From the NCBI RefSeq assembly GCF_000368045.1, contig NZ_KB849235.1, forward strand, positions 319,016-383,015: 64,000 nt of DNA. Direction: 5' to 3'. Within the stretch, counting starts at the first letter, position 1. Every line of letters starts with the position of its first letter. Shown here piece after piece: positions 17,115-25,859 of this stretch. This DNA is from Acinetobacter johnsonii CIP 64.6. GTDB lineage: Bacteria > Pseudomonadota > Gammaproteobacteria > Pseudomonadales > Moraxellaceae. Under the pieces are notes generated by a model. That model made no database searches and had not been told where the DNA came from. It worked only from the letters and a program-made list of their open reading frames with translations. The translations under genes were made by a program, and so were the position numbers.

Positions 17115-19315
17115 ATGATTTCATCACGTCTTCATCTGCAGGATCGCAGATTATTTAAAGCCAAACAACTCAGTATTGCGATTGGGCTTTCTATGAGCTG
17201 TTTGACCTATGCACAAGCAGAAGAACTCACGGAAGCAACGAGCAGCAATGTACTTCCGACTATCAAACTTGAAGCACAAGGCAACTGGTTAGAAGATGCC
17301 AATGCAGAGAAAGTGCAAAAGCATGCAGGCGCTCGTACGATTATTACTCGCAATCGCTTAGATGAAGTTGCTGCGACTTCAATTAAAGATGCCCTGAAGC
17401 AAGTACCTGGTGTTCAAGTCCAAGAAAATAATGGTACTGGTGGTAGTGATGTTTCACTCAATATTGGGGTCCGTGGTTTAGCCTCTCGTTTATCTCCTCG
17501 CTCTACAGTACTGCTTGATGGTGTCCCGCTATCATTTGCACCTTATGGACAACCTCAGCTTTCTCTAGCACCGGTATCCTTAGGCAATATTGAATCTGTG
17601 GATGTGGTTCGTGGTGCAGGTTCTGTACGTTTTGGACCGCAGAACGTTGGCGGTATCATTAATTTTGCAACTCGCGCGATTCCTCAAGAGTTTGCAGGTA
17701 ATGTCAGCCTAACGACCGAATATGCTTCGGGTACAGATCAAGTTAAATACAGCCCGAACCTATTTGTAGGCGGAACCTTAGATAATGGTTTAGGCCTTGC
17801 TCTGCTTTATTCGGGCACAAAAGGTGATGGCTACCGTGAAGCCAATAATAAAACTGACATTGATGATGTCATGTTAAAAACGGCCTATCAAATTACAGAT
17901 GCGGATGCGATTGCCTTAAACCTACATCACTATGAAGGTTATGGTGAAATGCCTGAAGGCTTAACTGCCGAAAAATATGCACAAAACCCTTATCAGTCAA
18001 ATAAGTCACGTAATTATTTCTCTGGTCGCCGCTCAGATGTGTCATTCCGCTATACACATCAAGATGAAAAAACAACTTTGAATTGCTGACCTATTATATT
18101 GACTCATTTCGCACGAGTGACTTAGAGACAGATGTTAGTGCAACGACTTCGCGTATGGATACCTCTCCACGCGACTATAAAGTTTTTGCCATTGAACCGC
18201 GCTGGTCTCGTGCATACCAATTAGGTAACTCAAATAGCGAATTTACTATCGGCTATCGTTATTTAGATGAAGATAGTTCTGAGTTCTCAGGTCGCTCATC
18301 GACATATGCATTGAATGCACCTGTCACCGAAATTAAAGCACGTACCACGAGTGAAGGTGGCACTAAAGCACATGCGATTTATGCAGATAACCGCTTCGAT
18401 TTAGGTAACTGGGTCATCACACCGGGACTACGTTTTGAATCAATTGAAACACATAACAATTTTACTGCCTATAACCAAGGCGTAGCAGTTAATACCGTTT
18501 CACCCCAAATTGATTCAGATGAGTTTTTACCCAGCCTATCGGTTATGTATAAAGCGACAGACAATTGGAACATTTTTGCCAATGCGGGCGTTTCATTCGG
18601 CCCACAGCAATACAACCAATTGGCACGTTTAGAAGGTGGTATTGCACAAAGTACAACTGATGGCTTGCATCCTGAAAAGTCCAATAACTATGAAATTGGT
18701 ACAAAGTATCTAGGCAATGGTCTAAATGCAGAATTAACCGCGTTTTATTTAGACTTCAAAAAAGAGTTAATTTTAGAACGTGATGCCCAGAACAATGGCA
18801 TTTGGACAGACTTAGGCGCAACCAGCCACAAAGGTGTAGAACTTGGTCTGGCTTATGACTTTGCTTATTTGACCGATGCGCTTGAGGGCTTAAAACTCTA
18901 TAGCAACTACACCTTCACCAAAGCTGTGGCTGAAGCAGGTGACTTTGAAGACAAAGACCTCCCATTCTATTCCCGTCATACCGCCAATATCGGTTTAGGT
19001 TATAAGATAGATCAATGGAGCGTTAATGCCGATATGTTTGCTCAATCTAAGCAACATTCACCAGAAAACCAAGAATCAGGGATTTATCAAACTGTAGAAT
19101 CGGCTGATGGAAAATTAGGTGATATCCCAGGTTATTCCACTTTTGCCGTGCGTACAGCCTATGACTTTGGTGAGCAATTTCACGGTTTAAAAATCGCGGG
19201 TGGCGTTAAAAACGTGTTTGATAAACAATATTTCACACGTTCTACTGACTCAACAGGCGGAAAATATGTAGGACAACCACGTACCTTCTACCTTCAAACG
19301 TCATTTGATTTTTAA
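17115..19315 (+). pseudogene. TonB-dependent ferric siderophore receptor, FecA-like, with one-base frameshift
   Basis: Outer-membrane TonB-dependent receptor of the FecA type. A signal peptide covers about residues 1-35. The plug domain follows (RNRLDEVAATSIKDALKQVPGVQV, NIGVRGLASRLSPRSTVLLDG, VDVVRGAGSVRFGPQNVGGIINF), then the barrel, ending in the typical C-terminal Phe (QTSFDF). There is no STN signalling domain. The frame from 17115 stops at 18087-18089 just after an A6 run (18067-18072); the barrel continues in another frame through FELLTYYIDSFRTSD to 19315. One extra A would restore a protein of about 733 residues. It could be real inactivation, a slippage-controlled switch, or a sequencing error. 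Confidence 0.85.
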
Positions 19316-19352
19316 AACTGAAAGCCAATTCGTTCAACTACATTGAACTAGT

Positions 19353-19382
19353 AAAAAAGACTACATTTTTGTGGTCTTTTTT
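19353..19382 (+). terminator. Intrinsic terminator after TonB receptor
   Basis: AAAAAAGAC-TAC pairs with GTGGTCTTTTTT across a short T-rich loop, ending in a T-tract. Confidence 0.8.
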
Positions 19383-19443
19383 ATTTTAACAATATGACAA
19401 AATTATGACTCTCTTTCGTACTTGATAAACACAATCCACTTTC

Positions 19444-20040
19444 ATGACTCTTTCAGAACTTAATTTATCGCTTTTTTCATGGATTAATGCTTCTCCTGAA
19501 GCCAGTAATACCAGCATTCATTTTGCCATATTCATCGCCAATGACCTGCTCTATTGCATGATTTTACTGTTTGCTTGGTTTTGGCTACGTGGTAACTACG
19601 ACACTAAAAAACAGATATTGAAGGCGTTTATTTTTACCAGCATTGCCATTTTGATCAGCCAATGTATTTCTCATGTGTATTATCACCCGCGGCCTTTTGT
19701 CATGGAGGTCGGACGCACTCTCATTTACCATGCACCCAATGGCTCTTTCCCAAGTGACCATATGTTGATTTTTAGCAGTATCGCCTTTTCTTATCTATTC
19801 TCTGCGCAGCGTAAACTGGGAATTTTTCTCTTGATTATGGCTTGGCTGGTTGCATGGTCACGTGTCTATCTTGGTGTGCACTTCCCTTTAGATATGCTCG
19901 GGGCTTTTCTATTGGCTTTTGCCTTAAACTTCTTTGGATTAAAGCTTTGGAATCTCTATAAAGATAAAATCATGCAATGGGCACTCACCCTTCACTTTTA
20001 CTTATTTAAGCCCCTCATTCAAAAAGGCTATATCAAATAA
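19444..20040 (+). CDS. PAP2-family membrane phosphatase (undecaprenyl-diphosphatase-like)
   Basis: 198-residue integral membrane phosphatase. The three PAP2 signature blocks are clear: YYHPRPFV, GSFPSDHML with the catalytic His, and SRVYLGVHFPLDMLGA with the second His and Asp. Five to six transmembrane helices surround them. Bacterial members of this size, such as BcrC/YbjG, dephosphorylate undecaprenyl diphosphate on the outer face of the inner membrane for cell-wall carrier recycling; that substrate is an inference. It is monocistronic and convergent with proB across a shared terminator. Confidence 0.88.
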   Translation: MTLSELNLSLFSWINASPEASNTSIHFAIFIANDLLYCMILLFAWFWLRGNYDTKKQILKAFIFTSIAILISQCISHVYYHPRPFVMEVGRTLIYHAPNGSFPSDHMLIFSSIAFSYLFSAQRKLGIFLLIMAWLVAWSRVYLGVHFPLDMLGAFLLAFALNFFGLKLWNLYKDKIMQWALTLHFYLFKPLIQKGYIK

Positions 20041-20055
20041 CTTTTGCTTCAAAAC

Positions 20056-20085
20056 AAAAAATCCCGCTCGAAAGCGGGATTTTTA
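20056..20085. terminator. Bidirectional terminator
   Basis: The stem ATCCCGCT/AGCGGGAT with a CGAA tetraloop is flanked by A and T runs, between the convergent PAP2 gene and proB. Confidence 0.9.
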
Positions 20086-20096
20086 ATGCATTTAAA

Positions 20097-21230
20097 TCAG
20101 TAGATCGCCATGTGGTTTCGATGAATCATCTCAAGTGAACGTGCTTCACCTAGAACTTGGTGAACTTTATCTGACGCCAAGCCCTTCACCAGCTCCGCAG
20201 AGCGTGAACTAAAGTTGACACGTCCGACCGCAACACGGCCACCTTGGATATCAACACATTCAACCACGTCACCGCGTTCAAAATGCCCTTCCACAGCTTT
20301 CACGCCAACCGGAAGTAAACTACGATGATTGTCTTTAATCGCTTTGACAGCACCATCATCCAACACCAAACGCCCCGCAGTTTGTAAGTGAGCCGCCAAC
20401 CACTGTTGATGAGCAGTAATGCGGTCATTGTCAGTAATAAACAATGTCCCAAGCATTTCCCCATTCATCAAACGTGCAAGCACATTATCACTTTCGCCAC
20501 TGGCAATCAGCGTTGGACAGCCAGACTTTGCAGCCAAGCGTGCAGCACGAACTTTGGTCAACATACCACCACGGCCAAACTTACCGCCACCGCCAGCCAT
20601 ATCAAACAAGCTCTCATCTAGAGCACGCACAGTATGGAACAATTTAGCGTCTGGATTTGAACGTGGGTCTGAGTCGAACATACCCTGCTGGTCTGTCAAA
20701 ATAATTAACAAATCTGCATGGACTTGACCTGCAACCATCGCAGCAAGCGTGTCATTGTCACCAAAGCGAATTTCATCGGTCGAAACCGTGTCATTCTCGT
20801 TGATTACAGGAATGACATGCCATTCAATCAAGTTCTGTAAAGCGTCACATGAGTTCAAATAACGACGACGGTCTGCCAAGTCATCATGGGTTAATAACAC
20901 TTGCGCAGTCTGAATGTGATGTTTTTCAAGCACACTTGACCACGTATGAATAAGGCCCATCTGACCAATGGCAGCACACGCCTGAAGACTAGGTAGATCG
21001 GTGGGTCGACTGTCTAGCTTCATACGAACCATACCTTCAGCCACAGCTCCTGACGACACCAGAATAATCTCATGTCCGGCATTGTGTAGATCTGCAATTT
21101 GTTTCGCCCAATGCGAAATTGCATCTATATCTAAACCTTGCCCATTTGCTGTGAGTAAAGATGATCCGATTTTAACAACGATTCGTTTACAAGCTTCGAG
21201 CTTACGTTGCCCATCTACCACTTCTATCAT
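20097..21230 (-). CDS. proB: Glutamate 5-kinase
   Basis: 377-residue enzyme of proline synthesis that phosphorylates glutamate to gamma-glutamyl phosphate. The amino-acid kinase domain covers about residues 1-265 (VVKIGSSLLT at the start, ILVSSGAVAEGM, PVINENDTVSTDEI, GGGGKFGRGGMLTKV). A C-terminal PUA domain follows from about 280 (GRLVLDDGAVKAI, FERGDVVECVD). Full length for the ProB family with PUA. It lies 26 bases after obg and is probably co-transcribed with it. Confidence 0.96.
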   Translation of the reverse strand: MIEVVDGQRKLEACKRIVVKIGSSLLTANGQGLDIDAISHWAKQIADLHNAGHEIILVSSGAVAEGMVRMKLDSRPTDLPSLQACAAIGQMGLIHTWSSVLEKHHIQTAQVLLTHDDLADRRRYLNSCDALQNLIEWHVIPVINENDTVSTDEIRFGDNDTLAAMVAGQVHADLLIILTDQQGMFDSDPRSNPDAKLFHTVRALDESLFDMAGGGGKFGRGGMLTKVRAARLAAKSGCPTLIASGESDNVLARLMNGEMLGTLFITDNDRITAHQQWLAAHLQTAGRLVLDDGAVKAIKDNHRSLLPVGVKAVEGHFERGDVVECVDIQGGRVAVGRVNFSSRSAELVKGLASDKVHQVLGEARSLEMIHRNHMAIY

Positions 21231-21256
21231 CTTGTCCTCAGTTACTCATTACGAGC

Positions 21257-22471
21257 TTAACGTACGTAAAACACTTCCATTTCGCCGTCATCTTCATCAT
21301 CGTCTTCATCATCATCAGCCAACAGGCCAGCAAGACGTTGTTGGCGACGCATTTCACGATATGCTTCTTTAGCGGCAATAGTTTGTTCGCGTGTTTCAGC
21401 TTCAAGCTGCTCACGGAATGCTTTCACTTCTGCTGCATAATCAGGATCTTCAAGCTCACGTTCACGTTGTTGCTCAATTTGATCCATCAGGTAATACACA
21501 ACTGGTTTTGTCCCTTCAGACATCAAACCTGAAGTTTTAAATACAGGGCCATCCCACTGCATTTCATCTAAAATATGCTGACACCATTCATCACGCGTAT
21601 CGTCTGCAAGTTGGTCAACTTTGTTTAACACTAGAACGATAGGTAACTTTGAAAGTGTCGGAGAGAATTTCTCCAATTCACCCAAGATCGCTTTTGCATT
21701 GTATGCAGGATCAGAACCATCAATCGGCTGAACATCCACAATGTGAAGCAAAATACGCGTACGCGCCAAGTGCTTTAAGAAACGAATACCCAGACCCGCA
21801 CCTTCTGACGCCCCTTCGATCAAGCCAGGAATATCCGCCATAACAAATGAACGGTGACTGTCTGCATCGACCACACCAAGGTTTGGAACCATCGTAGTAA
21901 ACGGGTAGTCTGCAACCTTAGGTTTTGCTGCTGATACAGCACGAATAAACGTCGATTTACCTGCGTTTGGCATACCCAGTAAGCCAACATCGGCTAGTAC
22001 TTTTAGCTCTAAGCGAATTTCACGGAATTCGCCTTTAAAACCGTGGGTACACTTACGTGGCGAACGGTTCGTCGATGATTTGAAGTGAGTATTACCCAAA
22101 CCGCCATCACCACCCGCTGCGACAAGCACACGCTGACCACTTTCAACCAAGTCGCCAATAATGTCACCTGAGTCAGTATCAACAATGGTTGTACCTACAG
22201 GAACCTTTAATACGGTGTCTTCACCACCACGGCCTGCGCAGTTCGCGCCACGACCATTTTTAGCTCGTTCCGCACGGAAACGGCGAGTATAACGGAAGTC
22301 TACAAGGGTACTGGTATTATCATCAGCTTCGATAAATATGCTACCACCACGACCACCATCACCACCGTCTGGACCACCAAAAGGTACGAATTTTTCACGG
22401 CGAAAACTGGCTACGCCATTGCCACCGTCGCCAGCCTCTACGGTAATGACTGCTTCATCAACAAAGCGCAT
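21257..22471 (-). CDS. obg: GTPase Obg/CgtA
   Basis: 404-residue essential ribosome-associated GTPase. The Gly-rich Obg fold fills residues 1-158 (AGDGGNGVASFRREKFVPFGG, GGDGGRGGS). The G domain follows with GMPNAGKST at 166-174, DIPGLIEGA and NKVD. Instead of a structured OCT domain the C-terminus is helical and ends in an acidic repeat DDDEDDDEDDGEM, typical for this bacterial subgroup. It acts in 50S subunit maturation and stress control. First gene of an obg-proB unit. Confidence 0.97.
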   Translation of the reverse strand: MRFVDEAVITVEAGDGGNGVASFRREKFVPFGGPDGGDGGRGGSIFIEADDNTSTLVDFRYTRRFRAERAKNGRGANCAGRGGEDTVLKVPVGTTIVDTDSGDIIGDLVESGQRVLVAAGGDGGLGNTHFKSSTNRSPRKCTHGFKGEFREIRLELKVLADVGLLGMPNAGKSTFIRAVSAAKPKVADYPFTTMVPNLGVVDADSHRSFVMADIPGLIEGASEGAGLGIRFLKHLARTRILLHIVDVQPIDGSDPAYNAKAILGELEKFSPTLSKLPIVLVLNKVDQLADDTRDEWCQHILDEMQWDGPVFKTSGLMSEGTKPVVYYLMDQIEQQRERELEDPDYAAEVKAFREQLEAETREQTIAAKEAYREMRRQQRLAGLLADDDEDDDEDDGEMEVFYVR

Positions 22472-22770
22472 GCTGCCAATCCTCTAAATACTTTAAAACC
22501 GCATATTCTGCCATATTTTACAAAATTTCTCGAATAGAATTATTGAGCGAAACATGAAATTTAGTGACAAATCACTTAAAAACGTGCATTTAGCTCTTTT
22601 TCTCTTGATTTTCTTCAGTTTTGTACCTGAAAACAATCAACCTAATCCCATGCTCAACTTACATAAATTAAGCAGCATATACTCTGTTACAAGCAAATCT
22701 ATGACTTTTTGTGAAACCTATAACTCACTTAATTCAAACCATTTATTCTACTTATTTTGATGTTAAGTCA

Positions 22771-23154
22771 TTATTTTAAAGCTGAGACTCGCTCTTTATT
22801 TTCCAAGATCTCAGGCAAACTTTTTTCAATCCATCCAATTAGATACATGGTTTTTTCGGCCGCTTGAGAGCCCAGTATCGTCAATTGATACTCAACTTTA
22901 GGTGGAACTACAGGATAAACTGTCCGTAAAATAAAACCATCTTGCTCAAGTGTTTTAAGGGTTTGAGAAAGCATTTTCTCACTCACCCCTTCTATACGCT
23001 GTCTCAATTCACTAAAACGGTGTACGCCATCACTCAAACAACGCAACACCAGTACTGACCATTTGCTCGTAAGATGTTCCAATATGTCACGAGATGGGCA
23101 CTCAGTGGATAAAACTTGACCTAATAGTTTGCTTGTTGCATAGGTGTGCATCAT
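22771..23154 (-). CDS. HxlR-family transcriptional regulator
   Basis: 127-residue winged-helix repressor of the HxlR type. The conserved Cys is at residue 19 (STECPSRDILEHLTSKWSVL) and the recognition part is VHRFSELRQRIEGVSEKMLSQTLKTLEQDGFI. Family members sense electrophiles or oxidants through that Cys and usually control a divergent oxidoreductase gene. Here the gene is divergent from an NmrA/QOR2-type reductase with a 109-base shared gap, which fits that arrangement. ATG codons at 23154 and 23151 both follow a GGAG. Confidence 0.9.
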   Translation of the reverse strand: MMHTYATSKLLGQVLSTECPSRDILEHLTSKWSVLVLRCLSDGVHRFSELRQRIEGVSEKMLSQTLKTLEQDGFILRTVYPVVPPKVEYQLTILGSQAAEKTMYLIGWIEKSLPEILENKERVSALK

Positions 23155-23263
23155 TTCTCTCCATTTGGTTTATTACTTACTTTTTGGTACGTACTTTCAT
23201 TTAGTAAGTTATCAGATTAAGATAAAACCATCAAGTACAGAAAACAACCAATATAGGTGACTT

Positions 23264-24115
23264 ATGAAAATTGCAATCACAGGTGCAACAGGCCAATTGG
23301 GTTCTATTGTGATAGAAAAACTTTTACTACAAACTGAGGCCAACAACATTGTTGCGCTTGTGCGAAACCCAGCCAATGCGACACATCTCACAGCACAAAA
23401 TATTGAAGTGCGTGAGTTTGACTATGACCGACCTGAAACTTTAGTCCCTGCTCTATCAGGTATAGATAAATTATTACTCATTTCTGCAAATGAAGTCGGT
23501 CGCCGTACACCTCAGCACAAGGCAGTGATTGATGCTGCAAAAGTGGTCGGTGTTCCTTATCTTGCTTATACTAGCTTACTACGTGCAGATACATCGCCAC
23601 TCGGCTTAGCCCAAGAACACCGTGAAACTGAAAAACTGATTCAAGATAGTGGACTACGCTACACCTTCTTAAGAAATAACTGGTATAGCGAAAACTACCT
23701 TGCAGGTGTTGCTCACACCATTGAAATTGGGACGCTTTTTGGAGCAGCTCAAGATGGTCGCATTAGCTCGGCATCACGCATAGATTATGCTGAAGCTGCA
23801 GCGAGAGTCTTAACGTCAACTGTCCATGATAATCAAACCTATGAACTAGCAGGTTCACAAAGCTTTAGCCTCTCAGAGCTTGCAACATTGATTGGTCAAG
23901 CAGCGAGTAAAACCATTAATTATCAAAACCTAAGTGCGGAAGAATACACTCAAGGCCTAATTCAGGCGAGCTTACCTGCTGGCTTAGTTGAGGTCATCGT
24001 TGATGCAGACATTCAAACTATACAAGGTGCAATGTATAGTGACAGTCAAGACCTAGAACAATTGATTGGACGTAAAACTACGAACATTCAAGATGCGATC
24101 AAAGCTGCACTTTAA
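23264..24115 (+). CDS. NmrA-like NAD(P)H:quinone oxidoreductase (QOR2/YtfG-like)
   Basis: 283-residue atypical short-chain reductase. The N-terminal Rossmann motif is ITGATGQLGSIVIEKLL, followed by VALVRNP and REFDYDRPETLVPAL. The pattern and length match E. coli QOR2 (YtfG), an NADPH-dependent quinone reductase in the cytosol. An AGGTGA site lies 5 bases before the ATG. The divergent HxlR gene is probably its repressor, so induction by quinones or oxidants is likely. A strong terminator follows. Confidence 0.88.
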   Translation: MKIAITGATGQLGSIVIEKLLLQTEANNIVALVRNPANATHLTAQNIEVREFDYDRPETLVPALSGIDKLLLISANEVGRRTPQHKAVIDAAKVVGVPYLAYTSLLRADTSPLGLAQEHRETEKLIQDSGLRYTFLRNNWYSENYLAGVAHTIEIGTLFGAAQDGRISSASRIDYAEAAARVLTSTVHDNQTYELAGSQSFSLSELATLIGQAASKTINYQNLSAEEYTQGLIQASLPAGLVEVIVDADIQTIQGAMYSDSQDLEQLIGRKTTNIQDAIKAAL

Positions 24116-24138
24116 GCCACCCTTTTAATCTTCACATG

Positions 24139-24167
24139 AAAACACCACCAATGATTGGTGGTGTTTT
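24139..24167. terminator. Strong terminator hairpin
   Basis: AAAACACCACCA pairs with TGGTGGTGTTTT around a short loop. It can act for the reductase gene and for the oppositely oriented repeat-protein gene. Confidence 0.88.
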
Positions 24168-24169
24168 CT

Positions 24170-24852
24170 TTATGGATGAATATTCTTCACAGGTAGTGTC
24201 ATATTCATCTCCAAGTTCGCTGTCGTACTTCGCTCTATGTTGTACATGGTGGCATTGAAGCTTGCTATTTTGCGCATAGTCATTGGGTCATTCAAATTTA
24301 ACTGTGGCGCAAACTGATGCAACACATGCAGTCGTACTTGCTCATCAAACTCAAAATAGACCAAACCATTAAACATAATTTTGATTGGGATCTGATAGTC
24401 CCCCTTTAAATGAAATGGTATAGCCAGCTTAATCGGAATATCTAAAGTGAGTGGAAACTTAGGCAATAGTTTATTTTGATAAATTAGATCTGTAGTTGTC
24501 TCCAACGGCATGTTCTCATCAATGAGCACCTCAGTTTGATAATCAACAGATACTGAAACGGGTACTTCTACTCCAAACTCTAAATTTGCCAAATATTTCC
24601 CAGTCAAAGGTAAAGGTTGATTTTTTGATCGATTTTCAGTTGCGTATCCAAAGTCCCAACGGATTGGGTTTCTAAATAATTACCCACTTGGATTTTTGTC
24701 GGTAAGGAGTCTGATAGTTGAATTTGGGCTTCACTCGCAGACACTTGCATACTGGCTTGAATATTCAGGTACAACCAAAACAGCGCACCCACTAAAATTA
24801 CAACGCACACAAAACTCAGTATAAGCCGCTTCGCAGACTGGAATATCCACAT
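24170..24852 (-). pseudogene. Membrane-anchored repeat protein, frameshifted (downstream copy)
   Basis: Starts at an ATG at 24852 behind an excellent AGGAGG. The N-terminus is a transmembrane anchor (LILSFVCVVILVGALFWLYL) followed by a polar periplasmic region. The frame breaks near an A6 run (T6 at 24621-24626 on the plus strand); the other frame continues LTGKYLANLEFGVEVPVSVS to 24170 but has only a TTG in place of a start. One extra A restores a 227-residue protein. The C-terminal part is rich in alternating (I/V)P(I/V) strands such as LDIPIKLAIPFHLKGDYQIP. Family not named; it pairs with a similar gene upstream. Confidence 0.7.
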
Positions 24853-24860
24853 ACTCCCTC

Positions 24861-25582
24861 CTATGGCTTCACGTGTTCTTGAGGTAGAGGTTTTTCACGC
24901 AGTAATTGCAAGCTATTAAGTGGAATTTTCAACTCACCCTGCTTGATTTCAATTGGTAATGTATTTTGCACATCCACCGAAGCTTTCAATGCCGTTTTAA
25001 TTGGAACGTTTAAATGGCCCTGTATTGGAATATTGGTCTTAACCACTCTATTGACTGGAATATGTAGGTTTTCTTTCAGCACGGTTTTCACAGGTGCATC
25101 AAATTTGAGGTGTACCTGCTGTTCAAGTGGCACATCGATATGAATCGGCACATCCAACTGAATAGGAATATTGCCTTTTAAAGGCAAAGTCACATCTCGC
25201 CCCATGACTTTCACTTGTACCTTGGTATCTACAGGCATACTCTGATTAATTTTCAAGGTTTAACGCACTGGAATGGTGGTTTTAATCAGAACCTAATTAT
25301 CAAAATATACCTGTGGAGTCAGTGTTTGGGTCAGGGGAATATTCAGGTTTTCACGAATTGGAATTTCTGCATTGACGCACCCTGTGACATCCACATCTAA
25401 GGCATCATGAATTTTAACCTCAGCTTGTAAAGGCTCTTGCAGATCAATACTGACTTTTGATTTTCTAATGGAATATAAATATTAAAGTGTTTAAATATCC
25501 AAATAGCGATGAATACACCACAGATGATTGCTAACACAATAAATACCAATCCACTGAGCAGGTGTTTCACTTGCAAAGTCAA
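24861..25582 (-). pseudogene. Membrane-anchored IPI-repeat protein, decayed (upstream copy)
   Basis: Begins at the ATG at 25582 with a transmembrane helix (LVFIVLAIICGVFIAIWIF). A one-base loss in an A-run (complement of 25461-25464) shifts the frame. The coding look then continues as VSIDLQEPLQAEVKIHDA and is interrupted by an in-frame TAG (25293-25295) and TAA (25260-25262) before going on to 24861. The body has about ten short repeats of the form (I/V)P(I/L/V)...(V/I) (NIPIQLDVPIHIDVPL, KTNIPIQGHLNVPIKTAL), probably an elongated beta structure in the periplasm. Three lesions make real loss of function likely. Confidence 0.7.
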
Positions 25583-25815
25583 ATTCCTTTTTTATTTTGA
25601 TTCTTCATCTGACAAGCCTAATCCTTTTGTCAGCCCAGTCTGTTTACAGGTTATTCCAACCCGACTCGATAAATATATAAATGTCTATTTCGATAAAAAC
25701 GTTCCAATTATTCTAAGTAAATAAGTCAGAATTAAGCATTGGCAACTCTTACCATGAAATTCAATACTTATGCCAATCCTGACATATATGTACAAATTTT
25801 ATAAATCAGCAAGTA

Positions 25816-25845
25816 AAAAAAGAGCCTCATATGAGGCTCTTTTTG
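25816..25845. terminator. Palindromic terminator after gap
   Basis: AAAAAAGAGCCTCAT pairs with its complement, ending in T residues, 15 bases past the gap stop. The remainder of 25583-25815 shows no gene. Confidence 0.88.
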
Positions 25846-25859
25846 ATCACTACTACAAA

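Noticed and set aside
22554..22760. 68-codon open frame between obg and the HxlR gene
   Set aside because: Contains the dispersed 19-base word and has low-complexity composition; no good ribosome binding site.
24170..24607. Independent gene beginning at a TTG at 24607
   Set aside because: No ribosome binding site, and the preceding frame joins it through a single missing A; better explained as one frameshifted gene.
24861..25256. Independent gene beginning at a TTG at 25256
   Set aside because: The coding pattern continues upstream through two stop codons to a gene with a normal ATG and membrane anchor; it is the tail of a decayed gene.
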